NCBI GenBank assembly: GCA_019930625.1
Contig: CP082844.1
Location: 620,001 to 684,000 of the forward strand
DNA from: Nocardia asteroides
GTDB lineage: Bacteria > Actinomycetota > Actinomycetes > Mycobacteriales > Mycobacteriaceae
Direction: 5' to 3'
DNA length: 64,000 bases
Shown here: one piece after another, positions 54,244 through 63,918 of the stretch
Layout: every line of letters begins with the position of its first letter
Numbering within the stretch: position 1 is the first letter of the stretch
The notes under the pieces: model-generated
Databases searched by the model: none
Seen by the model: only the letters and a program-made list of their open reading frames with translations
What the model was told of the DNA's origin: nothing
Position numbers and translations under genes: made by a program

Positions 54244-55035
54244 ATGGTGACGATCATGCTTGCCGAACAGGCCGCCGAGGCGATCGCCGAACGTACGGGA
54301 GTGTCACGCCACCGGGTCGCGGTGGTGCTGGGGTCGGGCTGGCAGGACGCGGCCGCGGAGATCGGGGCGCCGCGGGCGTCGGTTCCGATGCCGGAGCTGC
54401 CGGGGTTCGGGACACCGACCGCCCAGGGCCATGTCGGCATGGTCCATTCGGTTCAGGTGGACGACAACGCCGTGCTGCTGCTGATGGGCCGCCAGCATCT
54501 CTACGAGGGCTACCAGCCCGCCGATGTGGTGCATCCGGTGTCGGCGGCCGTGGCGGCGGGCGCGGAGATCGTCGTGCTGACCAACGCCGCGGGCGGTATC
54601 CGGCCCGGCCTCCGTGTGGGTGAGCCGGTGCTGATCAGCGACCATCTCAACTTGACCGGTCGCACGCCGCTGGCAGGCGCGACGTTCGTCGACCTGGTCG
54701 ACGCCTGGGACCCCGAGTTGCGGGCGGTCGCCAGGGAGATCGACCCAAGCCTGACCGACGGCGTCTACGCGGGCCTGACGGGGCCGCAGTACGAGACACC
54801 CGCCGAGATCCGGATGCTGCGCACGATCGGCGCGGACCTCGTCGGCATGTCCACGGTGCTGGAAGCGATCGCCTGCCGCGCGCTGGGCGCCCGGCTGCTG
54901 GGCATCTCGCTGGTCACCAATCTGGCCGCGGGGGTGACGGGCGCGCATCTGTCCCACGCCGAGGTGCTCGCCGAAGGGCACGCCGCGGCGCCACGGCTGG
55001 GCAAACTGCTGCGCGGCGTGCTGGAACGGGTGTAG
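54244..55035 (+). CDS. deoD: Purine-nucleoside phosphorylase
   Basis: A 263-residue trimeric-type purine nucleoside phosphorylase that splits inosine or guanosine with phosphate, in salvage. Motifs are [13 protein letters not shown] (phosphate loop), [47 protein letters not shown] and [12 protein letters not shown] 54244 lies 15 nt after the terminal hairpin of repeat copy C and lacks an SD; ATG 54256 is a second possible start (MLAEQAAEA). Its TAG directly abuts the ATG of the phosphomutase gene, indicating an operon. It is the M. tuberculosis Rv3307 homologue. Confidence 0.95.
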   Translation: MVTIMLAEQAAEAIAERTGVSRHRVAVVLGSGWQDAAAEIGAPRASVPMPELPGFGTPTAQGHVGMVHSVQVDDNAVLLLMGRQHLYEGYQPADVVHPVSAAVAAGAEIVVLTNAAGGIRPGLRVGEPVLISDHLNLTGRTPLAGATFVDLVDAWDPELRAVAREIDPSLTDGVYAGLTGPQYETPAEIRMLRTIGADLVGMSTVLEAIACRALGARLLGISLVTNLAAGVTGAHLSHAEVLAEGHAAAPRLGKLLRGVLERV

Positions 55036-56532
55036 ATGCTGCGGTTCGGCACGGCAGGACTGCGCGGGCCGCTGCGCGACGGCCCGGACGGCATGAACGT
55101 CACCACGGTGAGCAGGGCTACCGCCGGGATCGCGGCGTGGCTGCGCGAGCGCTGCCTCGGCGGCGGCGCGGTGGTCGTCGGCCGCGACGCCAGGCACGGT
55201 TCCGCCGAGTTCGCCGCGGCGACCGCGGAGATCTTCGCGGCGGCGGGCTTCGCGGTGACGCTGCTGCCGCGTCCGCTGCCCACCCCGGTGGTCGCGTACG
55301 CGGTGCGTGCGCTGGGGGCGGTCGCGGGCGTGCAGATCACCGCCTCGCACAATCCGGCCACCGACAACGGCTACAAGGTCTACCTCGACGGTGGATCGCA
55401 GCTTCTCGCCCCGGCCGACACCGAAATCGAGCGCTGCATCGAAGCCGTCAGCGAGCCGATCGATCGTCAGCCGGTGAACCCCGCAGACGACGACGTGGTG
55501 CGGCGCTATGTGCGCCGCGTCGCCGAATTACCCTCCCGGATCGGCGGACCGGGCGAGCGCGCCGGGATCCGGATCGCACTCACACCACTGCACGGCGTCG
55601 GCGGCGAACTCGCCGTCGAAGCGCTCGGCGCGGCGGGTTATCCCGACGTCCATGTGGTGGATGAGCAGTACGCACCGGATCCCGACTTCCCCACCGTCGC
55701 GTTCCCGAACCCCGAGGAGCCCGGTGCGAGCGATCTGCTGCTCGCGACGGCGGCCCGGGTCGGCGCCGATGTGGCGATCGCGCTGGATCCCGACGCGGAC
55801 CGGTGCGCGGTGGGTGTCCCGCGCCCGGACGGTACCTGGCGGATGTTGCGCGGCGACGAGACCGGCGTACTGCTGGCCGACTGCGTGCTGCGCACCGCTC
55901 CCGCGGACTCGCTGGTGGCGACGACCATTGTGTCGTCGCGACTGCTTTCCGAGCTGGCTCCCGCTCGCGGCGGCCGCTACGCGGAAACGCTCACGGGATT
56001 CAAATGGCTGGCCCGCGCGGGCGACGGCTTGGTCTACGCCTATGAGGAGGCGATCGGCCACTGCGTCGACCCGGCGGCGGTCCGGGACAAGGACGGTATC
56101 TCCGCCGCCGTGCTGGTGGCCGATCTGGTGGCCCGGCTGAAAGCCACGGGTCGCGTCCTCGATGACGAACTCGACGACTACGCGGTCGAATTCGGCTTGC
56201 ACACGGGCGACCAGGTGTCGCTGCGGCTCGCCTCGGCCGCCGATGCCGCCGCTGTGGTGCAGCGGTTGCGGGCGAACCCGCCGGAGCGGATCGCGGGCGA
56301 GCCGGTCGAGTACACCGACCAACTCCGGGTGCGGGGACGGATGCGGACCGACGCGCTGATCTTCGAGGGTGTCTCCTCCCGTGTGGTCGTGCGACCTTCC
56401 GGCACCGAGCCGAAACTCAAGTGCTACTTGGAGGTGGTCGAACCGGTCGGCTCGCACGCCGATCTTCCGGCCGCGCGAGCCGCTGCGCGCGTACGCCTTT
56501 CGGCGCTGCGCGACTTCTGCCGGGCGCTCTGA
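55036..56532 (+). CDS. pmmB: Phosphohexomutase/phosphopentomutase-type phosphomutase (PmmB-like)
   Basis: A 498-residue alpha-D-phosphohexomutase superfamily enzyme. It has an N-terminal RFGTAGLRGPL, the phosphoserine loop in QITASHNPATDNGYK, the metal loop ALDPDADRCAV, the sugar-binding loop YAYEEAIGH, and the phosphate-binding RPSGTEPKLK. Annotated as phosphomannomutase in mycobacteria, its position directly after deoD (no gap) suggests phosphopentomutase activity on ribose-1-phosphate released by DeoD, as in many nucleoside operons. Family length is normal. It is convergent with upp, with 3 nt between stops. Confidence 0.93.
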   Translation: MLRFGTAGLRGPLRDGPDGMNVTTVSRATAGIAAWLRERCLGGGAVVVGRDARHGSAEFAAATAEIFAAAGFAVTLLPRPLPTPVVAYAVRALGAVAGVQITASHNPATDNGYKVYLDGGSQLLAPADTEIERCIEAVSEPIDRQPVNPADDDVVRRYVRRVAELPSRIGGPGERAGIRIALTPLHGVGGELAVEALGAAGYPDVHVVDEQYAPDPDFPTVAFPNPEEPGASDLLLATAARVGADVAIALDPDADRCAVGVPRPDGTWRMLRGDETGVLLADCVLRTAPADSLVATTIVSSRLLSELAPARGGRYAETLTGFKWLARAGDGLVYAYEEAIGHCVDPAAVRDKDGISAAVLVADLVARLKATGRVLDDELDDYAVEFGLHTGDQVSLRLASAADAAAVVQRLRANPPERIAGEPVEYTDQLRVRGRMRTDALIFEGVSSRVVVRPSGTEPKLKCYLEVVEPVGSHADLPAARAAARVRLSALRDFCRAL

Positions 56533-56535
56533 CCG

Positions 56536-57159
56536 TCAGCGCGGTCCGAACTGCCTGTCGCCCGCGTCGCCGAGACCGGGCACGATGTAGGCGTTCTCGT
56601 TCAGTTCCGCGTCGACGACAGCGGTGACCAGCCGCACCGGCAGGCCCGAGTCCGCCAGTGTCGCAATACCTTCCGGCGCTGCGACGACGCAGACGGCGGT
56701 GATGTCGGTGGCGCCGCGCGCCGCGAGCAGTTGCAGGGTGTGACGCATAGAGCCGCCCGTGGCCAGCATCGGATCGAGCACGAAGACCGGCAGCCCGGCG
56801 AGATCGGCGGGCAGCGACTCCATATAGGGCACCGGCTGGTGGGTTTCCTCGTCGCGGGCGAGGCCGACGAATCCGATTCTGGCGTCCGGGATCAGTTCCG
56901 CGGCCGCATCGATCATGCCGAGCCCGGCGCGCAGCACCGGGACCAGCAGCGGCGGCCGGGCCAGCCGGACGCCTTCGGTGGGGGCGACCGGTGTGACGAT
57001 CTGGAAACGCTCGACCTCCGCGTCGCGCAGCGCCTCGTAGATCAGGATCCCGGTCAGATCACGCAGTGCGGCACGGAAAGCCGGATTCGCGGTTCGCTCG
57101 TCCCGCATCGTGGTCAGCAGGGCGGCGACGAGTGGATGGTCCACGGTGTGGGTGCGCAT
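56536..57159 (-). CDS. upp: Uracil phosphoribosyltransferase
   Basis: A 207-residue enzyme that makes UMP from uracil and PRPP. The PRPP-binding motif is [14 protein letters not shown]; the family signature [13 protein letters not shown] and the C-terminal uracil-binding [15 protein letters not shown] are present. ATG 57159 ([20 protein letters not shown]) is the family start; an in-frame extension to 57732 would run antisense through the EspC-like gene and is rejected. The gene is divergent from the type VII-associated operon, with 144 bp between. Confidence 0.96.
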   Translation of the reverse strand: MRTHTVDHPLVAALLTTMRDERTANPAFRAALRDLTGILIYEALRDAEVERFQIVTPVAPTEGVRLARPPLLVPVLRAGLGMIDAAAELIPDARIGFVGLARDEETHQPVPYMESLPADLAGLPVFVLDPMLATGGSMRHTLQLLAARGATDITAVCVVAAPEGIATLADSGLPVRLVTAVVDAELNENAYIVPGLGDAGDRQFGPR

Positions 57160-57303
57160 GAGGGAACGATAAGGTCGGCCCGGGGTGCGCCGCCGGACGC
57201 CACGGAACTTTTTTCCGAAGCGGCGGAACCGAACCGGAACAGCGCGCGTCGAACCAAGTGGATGACGTACTCTGCCTGGGAACAACAGATGGGGGAAGCT
57301 CTG

Positions 57304-57624
57304 ATGCGAAAGATGTCGGCGGACACCGAGGGCATCGCGGCCTACGGCGCGACCACTCACGTCATGGCCGGTGATATGGCGGCGGCGGGAGTGAGCGCTG
57401 CGGCGGCGGAACCCGCGCTGCTCGGCCCGATCATGGGGCTCATCGGCGGTGACTTCATGGCGGCCTATGCCGCGGCGCACGCCGGGCACGTCGCCGCGAT
57501 CGGCCAGCTGTCGGCGGTGCTCACCAGTATGGGCGGCGCGGCCACCGGAGCGGCGGCCGTCCTCACCGAGACCGACGCCACCCACGCGAGCGCGCTGCGG
57601 AACGCGGCCGCCGAAGTGGAGTGA
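57304..57624 (+). CDS. EspC-like (type VII secretion target) helical protein
   Basis: A 106-residue Ala-rich helical protein. [31 protein letters not shown] followed by a second helix with [14 protein letters not shown] matches the ESX-1-associated EspC/DUF2580 family, small partners or substrates of type VII secretion. ATG 57304 has a GGGGGA SD with suitable spacing; ATG 57262 ([19 protein letters not shown]) would add 14 residues. It is first in a four-gene unit; the next gene starts 4 nt after its stop. No signal peptide is present, as expected for this route. Confidence 0.8.
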   Translation: MRKMSADTEGIAAYGATTHVMAGDMAAAGVSAAAAEPALLGPIMGLIGGDFMAAYAAAHAGHVAAIGQLSAVLTSMGGAATGAAAVLTETDATHASALRNAAAEVE

Positions 57625-57628
57625 GCCG

Positions 57629-58729
57629 GTGATCGACATCAACGCGCTGGCCAAACCGATCTTCGACCTGCTCGCCAGCTTCGGCAGCGGCGTGCTGCCC
57701 TCGGGCGGCCCCACGGACGCGCTGCGCAGCACCTCGGCCGTGGTCGACCAGATTCACCAGATGGGCCGCGACAGCATCAACGGTATGAACACCGCCTGGG
57801 ACGGCCGTGCCGCCGACGCGGCCACCGCCAAGGCGCTGCGCGTGCAGACCTCGGCGGCCACCATCTCCGATCGCGGCAACGAGATGGCGACGGTCGTGAA
57901 CCAGGCCGCGGGCGAGGTCGAGACGGGTCAGAAAGAGCTCACCGACATCGCGCAGTCCTTCGTGAACACCGCCGCGAGCATAGGTCCGGCCCTGGCGACC
58001 CCGCAGGGGCTGACGGTGCTCGTCGGCACGGCGATCGACCATCTCGGCCAAGCGCTCAACGTCGTCGGCCGGGTGCAGAACGAATTGCAGACGCACACCG
58101 CGTCGATGAACGAGCTGACCCCGCCGCCCACGACCCCGTCCCTGTCCGGCGTGCCCGTACAGCAGGTGGTGTCCACCGCCTCCGGCGCACTCAACGGCGC
58201 GGGGCAGCTGCTGAGCACCGCGATGGCCACGCCGACGCTATCCCAAGCCATGCGTGGTCCCAGCACCACGCCGGGCACCTCGGGCACGCCCAAGCCCGAC
58301 ACCGGTTCCTCGGGAGCGCCCGACGACGGCAAGGGCGTGAAGATCACGCTGCCCGACGGCAGCGTCGTGGAGGCGCCCAACGAACAGGCCGCCACGGCGG
58401 TCCGGTCGGCGATCGGCGCTGTCGGCACGCCCTATGTCTGGGGCGGCAACAGCCCGGGCGCGGGATTGGACTGCAGCGGGCTCACCAAGTACGCCTACGG
58501 CGAGGCGGGCGTCGACCTGCCCCGGCTCGCGGCCGAGCAGGGCAACGGGGCCACACCGATCTCGGCCGGTGACCTGATGCCCGGCGACCTGGCGATCTGG
58601 GACGGCCACGTGGCCATGGTGATCGGCAACGGGCAGTTGGTCGAGGCGGGTGACCCGGTCCAGATCAGCTCGATTCGAACGGAGAACTCAGGCATGGACT
58701 TCTACGGTTTCTACAGGCCGACGGCATGA
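57629..58729 (+). CDS. NlpC/P60 peptidoglycan hydrolase with WXG-like N-terminal domain
   Basis: A 366-residue protein. The first ~180 residues are helical with [22 protein letters not shown], a WXG-like helical hairpin, then a Pro/Thr/Ser-rich linker. The C-terminal ~120 residues are an NlpC/P60 domain: catalytic Cys in [12 protein letters not shown], His in [12 protein letters not shown], and [12 protein letters not shown] before it. It should cut peptide stems of the cell wall. It lacks a signal peptide; together with the EspC-like partner this argues for type VII export. GTG 57629 follows GGAG. Its stop overlaps the next start (ATGA, 58726-58729). Confidence 0.9.
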   Translation: MIDINALAKPIFDLLASFGSGVLPSGGPTDALRSTSAVVDQIHQMGRDSINGMNTAWDGRAADAATAKALRVQTSAATISDRGNEMATVVNQAAGEVETGQKELTDIAQSFVNTAASIGPALATPQGLTVLVGTAIDHLGQALNVVGRVQNELQTHTASMNELTPPPTTPSLSGVPVQQVVSTASGALNGAGQLLSTAMATPTLSQAMRGPSTTPGTSGTPKPDTGSSGAPDDGKGVKITLPDGSVVEAPNEQAATAVRSAIGAVGTPYVWGGNSPGAGLDCSGLTKYAYGEAGVDLPRLAAEQGNGATPISAGDLMPGDLAIWDGHVAMVIGNGQLVEAGDPVQISSIRTENSGMDFYGFYRPTA

Positions 58730-59067
58730 CCCAACCCCAGGTCCCCAATGTCACGGTGGCTGCCAGCAGCAACCGGTCGGGCACCATCTCGGTGCGCGCT
58801 ACCGATCAGGGCATGCCGGTGGAGATCAAGTTCGAGCGCAGCGAATACCGTTACGGCGCACAGTCGCTGGCGAACGAGATCCTGCGGCTCACCCAGCGCT
58901 CCGCCATCGCGGCGCGGGCGCGGCGGCGCGAATTGCTCGCCGAGGCGGGCATGCCCTCGGACATTCTCGACCGGCTCGGCCTGCCCACCCGCCAGCAGGC
59001 GGTGGACGAGCTCGACCGGATCGATGACGCGGACACGGGACCGACGACCTGGATGAGGCCGGTATGA
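58726..59067 (+). CDS. EspH/DUF2694-like small protein
   Basis: A 113-residue protein. The segment SGTISVRATDQGMPVEIKFE followed by a long basic helix (YGAQSLANEILRLTQRSAIAARARRRELL) resembles the core of ESX-1-associated EspH and, more loosely, the YbaB/EbfC fold. The tail is acidic (DELDRIDDADTG). Role unknown; a chaperone-like or adaptor function for the exported neighbours is a guess. Both ends overlap neighbours by 4 nt (58726-58729 and 59064-59067), so it is translated as part of a coupled unit. Confidence 0.65.
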   Translation: MTQPQVPNVTVAASSNRSGTISVRATDQGMPVEIKFERSEYRYGAQSLANEILRLTQRSAIAARARRRELLAEAGMPSDILDRLGLPTRQQAVDELDRIDDADTGPTTWMRPV

Positions 59068-59411
59068 GCGCGGAAATGGACGCCCTGGTCGCGTCGGCTA
59101 CCCAGAAACTGGAGGCGCTGGAAGCCGCGCTGTACGGGCTGAAGCAGGTGCGCGGACGGTTCACCTCCGAGGACGGCGCGGTGAGCGTCGAGGTGAACAG
59201 CGATGGCGCGATGGTCGGCCTGACCCTCGCGGAATCGGTCACTTCGCTGCCGCCCACCGAGGTCGGACAGTTGATCGTCTGGGCCTGCAGGCAGGCCGCC
59301 GAGGACGCCGGCGCGCAGCGATCCAAGGTGGTTGCGACACTGAACGAGTCGTTCGTCCCGGCCGGGCAGCCGCCCGCGGGCACGAATGGGGGCGGGCCGG
59401 ATAGTGCCTGA
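59064..59411 (+). CDS. YbaB/EbfC-like small protein
   Basis: A 115-residue protein: an N-terminal helix (MDALVASATQKLEALEAALYGLKQVRGR), then a strand-turn-strand FTSEDGAVSVEVNSDGAMVGLTL and a second helix, the organisation of YbaB/EbfC-type nucleoid-associated proteins. In actinobacterial type VII-linked clusters such proteins occur near EspC-like genes (from memory). DNA binding is not evident from sequence. It is the last gene of the four-gene coupled unit, starting at the ATGA overlap. Confidence 0.75.
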   Translation: MSAEMDALVASATQKLEALEAALYGLKQVRGRFTSEDGAVSVEVNSDGAMVGLTLAESVTSLPPTEVGQLIVWACRQAAEDAGAQRSKVVATLNESFVPAGQPPAGTNGGGPDSA

Positions 59412-59437
59412 CGCGGAAGGTCGATAGGCTTCCGCAC

Positions 59438-60694
59438 ATGGCTTCTGGAGACATCGTCCCGATCGAGCTCGGCCTGACCGACGGCGATCTCGTCACCCTG
59501 TGGGCACCGCGCTGGCGAGACGGTGACGACGAGTGGGAGGCGTTCCTCGGTCACGAGGATGCCCTCTACGGTTTCGAATCCGTGGCGGAGCTGGCCGCGT
59601 TCATCCGCACCAGCTCCGACAACGACCTCATCGACCATCCGGCGTGGAAGGTTGTCGCGGGTCTGTCCGCGGTCGAACTGGAACCGGAGGAGAACTTCAC
59701 CTTCGATCTGGTCGCCGTGCCGGAGCTGGCCGCCGGTGACCCCGACGTGGACACCGTCGCCGAGTTGGAAGACACCCTCGGCATGGTGCGCAACATCGGT
59801 GAGGTGTGCGAGCTCGAGACGGTGACCAAGTTCTTCGGTTCGCATCCGGTACTCGGCGCGCTGCCCGGCGGGGTGAGCGCGTTCGTCGGCCGCGACGGAG
59901 AGGAGTTGTGGGACCAGATCGGCGCGGCCATCGCCAAGGACTGGGACGACGTGCTGGACGCCATCGACTCCGTCGTGCAGACGCCCGAGGTCGACGCCGA
60001 AGCGGTCGCGGTCGCCGAGGCCGAGCTGCTGGCCGCCGAGGAGAACGTGGTCGACGCCGACGACGCGGCCGACAGCGACGAGGAGGAATTCGAGCCCGTC
60101 GACCTCGACGAGGAAGAAGACGACGAGGAAGACGAGGACGAGGACGAATCGTTCTGGCACGAGGTCGGCATCGACCCGGTCAAGATCGTCACGTCCGAAG
60201 GCAGCGTCTTCACGCTGCGCTGTTACCTCGACGACGAGCCGATCTTCCTCGGCACCAAGGGCGCGATCACGGTCTTCCCCTCCGAGCGTGCGCTGGCCCG
60301 CTACCTCGCCGACGATCACGAGCACGACCTGGCCCGCGTGAGCACCTTCGCCGACGTGCAGACCGCGGCGGTGGACGGCTCGCTGGAGGTGGAGGTCACC
60401 GACGAGAACGTCTACGTGCTGCCCGGCTTGGCCGAGGATTTGGCGGAAGGCCCGGAGGCGGTCGACATCGAACAGCTGGACCTGGCGGTCGAGCTGTTCA
60501 CCGACGCCGCCGACTACGCCGACGACGACACGGTGGAGCAGGCGCTGGCGCAATCCACCCCGCTGGGCTGGTATGTCTCCTACCTGCTGAATCCCGACCC
60601 CACCCGGTTGGCGCCCAACCCGCCGTTCACCGCCGAAGCCCAGGCCTGGCGCGAACTGGAACGCCACCTGGAGTCCCGGCTCGACAAGCAGTAA
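59438..60694 (+). CDS. Conserved acidic protein (Rv3311-like), function unknown
   Basis: A 418-residue soluble protein, conserved in mycobacteria next to deoD-pmmB-upp (Rv3311). Two similar halves appear to flank a central acidic region (about 200-245), which is almost entirely Glu and Asp (for example DLDEEEDDEEDEDEDE). Each half contains a VPIELGLTDGD- or DPVKIVTSEGSVFTLR-type strand start and a LGHEDALYGFES- or LGTKGAITVFPS-type turn followed by LAAFIRTSSDND or LARYLADDHEHD, suggesting an internal duplication. No enzyme motif, signal peptide or membrane helix is seen. Its stop is directly adjacent to the convergent thioesterase gene. Confidence 0.88.
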   Translation: MASGDIVPIELGLTDGDLVTLWAPRWRDGDDEWEAFLGHEDALYGFESVAELAAFIRTSSDNDLIDHPAWKVVAGLSAVELEPEENFTFDLVAVPELAAGDPDVDTVAELEDTLGMVRNIGEVCELETVTKFFGSHPVLGALPGGVSAFVGRDGEELWDQIGAAIAKDWDDVLDAIDSVVQTPEVDAEAVAVAEAELLAAEENVVDADDAADSDEEEFEPVDLDEEEDDEEDEDEDESFWHEVGIDPVKIVTSEGSVFTLRCYLDDEPIFLGTKGAITVFPSERALARYLADDHEHDLARVSTFADVQTAAVDGSLEVEVTDENVYVLPGLAEDLAEGPEAVDIEQLDLAVELFTDAADYADDDTVEQALAQSTPLGWYVSYLLNPDPTRLAPNPPFTAEAQAWRELERHLESRLDKQ

Positions 60695-61351
60695 CTAGCT
60701 CAGCCGGATCCACACCTGCTCGGCCTGCCCGAGCAGGCGTTCGTCGGCGCCGTAGACAGCGGTCGAGGCCCAGCATTTGCGGCCTTGCTCGCCGTGGAAC
60801 TCGCCGACGACGACGCAGCGCTCGCCGACCTGCGGCACGTCGTGCACGGTGGCGGTCATCGAGCCGAGCAGTGCGGGACGTTCGAGCATGCCGGGGAGCG
60901 ACCAGCCGCCGGGGCAGTCCATCGCGGCCCACAGCAGCGGCGGGCCCAGCGGCACGGTGTCGTCGGGCACCCACGGCGAGGCTACTCGAGCCTCGTCCAC
61001 TCGTCCGGGTTCGATGCGCAGCCCGTCGGCCCGCCGGCTGCCGCAGACGAAGCAAGAGGCGAACATCTCGATGCTCGTATAGCCGCGCGCTGCCTCGGCC
61101 GCGTCATCGAACCGGACATGACGCGGTGCGTCCCGCATGAGCTCGCCGCTGTTCGACTCGGCGATCAGCGTGTCGCCCTCGTACAGCCGTTGGCCGCGCA
61201 CGTCGAGCGGCGTCTCCAGCGGCGGCGGGCTGCGCAGGATCACGGTCACAGTCTGCTCGCCGCGCTGCTCGGCGAGCAGACCGGCCACGTAGCCACCGTT
61301 GCCGGAGTCGGGTGGTCCGTTGAACCGGCGGGGGATACGCAAGGTCGCCAT
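60695..61351 (-). CDS. Hotdog-fold thioesterase-like protein
   Basis: A 218-residue protein with a RRFNGPPDSGNGGYVAGLL start, the pattern of acyl-CoA thioesterase/hydroxyacyl hotdog proteins seen widely in actinobacteria, then ETPLDVRGQRLYEGDTLIAE and CFVCGSRRADGLRIEPG, and a second hotdog-like half (GPPLLWAAMDCPGGWSLPG, GERCVVVGEFHGEQGRKCWAST). It probably hydrolyses or binds acyl-CoA; specificity is unknown. ATG 61351 is the natural start; a longer frame to 62197 is antisense-type shadow over add. It ends next to the acidic protein gene and is 23 nt downstream of add on the same strand. Confidence 0.8.
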   Translation of the reverse strand: MATLRIPRRFNGPPDSGNGGYVAGLLAEQRGEQTVTVILRSPPPLETPLDVRGQRLYEGDTLIAESNSGELMRDAPRHVRFDDAAEAARGYTSIEMFASCFVCGSRRADGLRIEPGRVDEARVASPWVPDDTVPLGPPLLWAAMDCPGGWSLPGMLERPALLGSMTATVHDVPQVGERCVVVGEFHGEQGRKCWASTAVYGADERLLGQAEQVWIRLS

Positions 61352-61374
61352 GTCGGTCACGGTAGCCCGGTCGC

Positions 61375-62472
61375 CTATCCGATGAGCACCGCGTATCCGG
61401 GCTTGATGATGTCGTCGATGATCCGCAGCCGCTCGGGGAACGGGATGAACGCCGACTTCATGGCGTTGATGGTGAACCGTTCCAGGTCGCTCCAGCCATA
61501 GCCGAACGTCTCGACCAATTTGAGCATCTCCTGGCTCATGCTGGTGTCGCTCATCAGCCGGTTGTCGGTGTTGACCGTGACGCGGAAGCGCAGGCGGGCC
61601 AGCAGGTCGAACGGGTGCTTGTCCAGCGAGGGCACGGCGCCGGTCTGCACGTTCGACGACGGGCACAGCTCCAGCGGAATGCGCATGTCCCGGACGTAGT
61701 TGGCGACCACGCCCAGCTCTGCGTCCTCGATCGCGCCGGGCACGCTGATGTCGTCGGTGATCCGCACACCGTGGCCGAGGCGGTCGCATCCGCAGAACGC
61801 GAGCGCTTCGTGAATGGACGGCAGGCCGAAGGCCTCGCCCGCGTGGATGGTGAAGTGCGCGCTGTTGGCCCGCATGTACTCGAACGCGTCCAGGTGCCTG
61901 CTGGGCGGGAAACCGGCCTCCGCACCCGCGATGTCGAAGCCGCCGACCCCGCGATCGCGAAAGCGCACCGCCAGTTCCGCGATCTCCCGCGAGCGCGCCG
62001 CATGCCGCATCGCGGTCAGCAGACAGGTCACCACGATGGTGTGGCCCTGCTCCGCGGCGGCGGCCTCGCCCTCGCGGAATCCGGCCAGCGTGTGTTCGAC
62101 CACTTCGTCCAGCGTCAGTCCGCGCTCCAGATGCTGTTCGGGAGCGAAGCGCACCTCCGCGTACACGACGCCGTCGGCGGCGAGGTCCTCGGCGCATTCG
62201 CGAGCGACCCGGTGCAAGCCCTCCGGAGTCTGCATTACGGCGACGGTGTGCGCGAAGGTCTCCAGATAGCGTTCCAGCGACCCGCTGTCCGCCGCGTCAC
62301 GGAACCAGGCCGCCAGCGACGCCTCATCCGTGGCGGGTAGGTCGTCGTAGCCGCTGTGCGCGGCGAGTTCGAGCACCGTCGCGGGCCGCAGGCCACCGTC
62401 GAGGTGATCGTGCAGCAGCGCTTTCGGCGCTTGGCGGATCGAGGCGAGAGTCAGAGGCATCGGTCCAGTCAT
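61375..62472 (-). CDS. add: Adenosine deaminase
   Basis: A 365-residue zinc hydrolase that converts adenosine to inosine, the substrate of DeoD. Zinc ligands are in [25 protein letters not shown] (catalytic Glu) and DRLGHGVRI, and Asp pair in [16 protein letters not shown]. The start [23 protein letters not shown] at 62472 matches mycobacterial Add; ATG 62460 is an alternative. It lies 156 nt downstream of deoA on the same strand, forming a salvage block with deoA, as in M. tuberculosis (Rv3313c-Rv3314c). Confidence 0.96.
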   Translation of the reverse strand: MTGPMPLTLASIRQAPKALLHDHLDGGLRPATVLELAAHSGYDDLPATDEASLAAWFRDAADSGSLERYLETFAHTVAVMQTPEGLHRVARECAEDLAADGVVYAEVRFAPEQHLERGLTLDEVVEHTLAGFREGEAAAAEQGHTIVVTCLLTAMRHAARSREIAELAVRFRDRGVGGFDIAGAEAGFPPSRHLDAFEYMRANSAHFTIHAGEAFGLPSIHEALAFCGCDRLGHGVRITDDISVPGAIEDAELGVVANYVRDMRIPLELCPSSNVQTGAVPSLDKHPFDLLARLRFRVTVNTDNRLMSDTSMSQEMLKLVETFGYGWSDLERFTINAMKSAFIPFPERLRIIDDIIKPGYAVLIG

Positions 62473-62628
62473 GTATCGACGGTAGCCGCAGCGCGCCGAA
62501 ACGGCAGCCGACTGCGACCGTGGCAACCATCTCGTTGCCCGCCGGATGCGGGCCGGTCCACAACGGGACACCCATCGACCACACAGGCGGCGACTGCGCC
62601 CGCCGGAATTTCGCGGCTCGCCAACAGA

Positions 62629-63918
62629 TCAGGACACGATTCGGTCGAGGATCAGCGGAGCGGGAGCGGACGCGGCACCGGTTTCGATGGTGACAGCGCC
62701 GGACAGGGCCGACGTAGCGCCGGTGAAGGCGTCGGGGGTGTCGGTGTGCATGGTCAACAGCGGTTGCCCCGTGGTCACGGTGTCGCCCGGCTTGGCGTGC
62801 ATCTCGATGCCCGCGCCGGACTGCACCGGATCGCCTTGTCGTGCCCGGCCCGCGCCGAGGCGCCAGGCGGCGATGCCGACGCTCAGCGCGTCGAGCCGGG
62901 TCAGCACACCGTCGGCCTCGGCGCGCACGGTCTCGGTGTGCTTCGCGGTGGGCAGCGGCGCGTCCGGGTCGCCACCCTGGGCGCGGACCATCGCGCGCCA
63001 GTGGTCCATCGCCCGTCCGTCGGCCAGCGCGTCGGCGGGGTCGGCATCGAGCCCGGCCAGCGCGACCATCTCGCGCGCCAAGGCGATGGTCAGCTCGACG
63101 ACGTCCTCGGGACCGCCGCCCGCGAGCACCTCCACCGATTCCGCGACTTCCAGGGCATTGCCCGCCGTGCGGCCGAGGGGGGTGTCCATGGCGGTGAGCA
63201 GCGCGACCGTCCGGACGCCCGCGTCGGTGCCGAGTTCGACCATGGCTGTCGCCAGGTCGCGCGCCCCGTCGAGGGTCTTCAGGAAGGCGCCGGAGCCGAC
63301 CTTGACGTCGAGCAGCAGCGCGGCGGTGCCCTCCGCGATCTTCTTGCTCATGATCGAGCTCGCGATCAGCGGGATCGATTCGACCGTGCCGGTGACGTCG
63401 CGCAAGGCGTAGAGACGCCGGTCCGCGGGTGCGAGATCGGCGCCCGCCGCGCAGATCACCGCGCCGACGGCCGGGTCGGCGAGGATGTCGCGCATCCGCG
63501 GCACCGGCACGTCCGCCTGCCAGCCGGGAATGGATTCCAGCTTGTCCAGGGTTCCGCCGGTATGGCCGAGCCCGCGCCCGGACAATTGCGGCACCGCGGC
63601 GCCGCACGCGGCGACCAGCGGCGCCAGCGGCAGCGTGATCTTGTCACCCACTCCGCCGGTCGAGTGCTTGTCCACGGTGGGGCGCGGCAGGCCGGTCAGG
63701 TCCATGCGCCGCCCGGAGGCGATCATCGCGGCCGTCCACCGCGCCGTCTCGCGCCGCGTCATCCCGCGCCAGACGATCGCCATGGCCAGCGCGGACATCT
63801 GCTCGTCGGCCACCACGCCGCGGGTGAACGCGTCGACCACCCAGTCGATCTGCGCGTCGGACAGTTCTCCCCCGTCGCGCTTGGTCGTGATGATCGAAAC
63901 CGCGTCCAGTGCCGTCAC
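62629..63918 (-). CDS. deoA: Thymidine/pyrimidine-nucleoside phosphorylase
   Basis: A 429-residue enzyme that splits thymidine or uridine with phosphate. Signatures are KHSTGGVGDKITLPLAPLVA, SGRGLGHTGGTLDKLESIPG, and VGSGAFLKT in the phosphate/pyrimidine site; the C-terminal domain (GAGIEMHAKPGDTV, TGQPLLTMHTD) is the usual alpha/beta lobe. GTG 63918 opens MTALDAVSIITTKRDGG with no clear SD. The remaining 82 bp to the window edge contain no recognised start or feature; cytidine deaminase would be expected next by synteny, but I cannot see it. Confidence 0.95.
   Translation of the reverse strand: MTALDAVSIITTKRDGGELSDAQIDWVVDAFTRGVVADEQMSALAMAIVWRGMTRRETARWTAAMIASGRRMDLTGLPRPTVDKHSTGGVGDKITLPLAPLVAACGAAVPQLSGRGLGHTGGTLDKLESIPGWQADVPVPRMRDILADPAVGAVICAAGADLAPADRRLYALRDVTGTVESIPLIASSIMSKKIAEGTAALLLDVKVGSGAFLKTLDGARDLATAMVELGTDAGVRTVALLTAMDTPLGRTAGNALEVAESVEVLAGGGPEDVVELTIALAREMVALAGLDADPADALADGRAMDHWRAMVRAQGGDPDAPLPTAKHTETVRAEADGVLTRLDALSVGIAAWRLGAGRARQGDPVQSGAGIEMHAKPGDTVTTGQPLLTMHTDTPDAFTGATSALSGAVTIETGAASAPAPLILDRIVS

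Noticed and set aside
56536..57732. 398-codon version of upp
   Set aside because: It would run antisense through the EspC-like gene; the conserved Upp start is at 57159.
60695..62197. 500-codon version of the thioesterase-like gene
   Set aside because: The N-terminal 282 codons are a shifted-frame shadow of add on the same strand.
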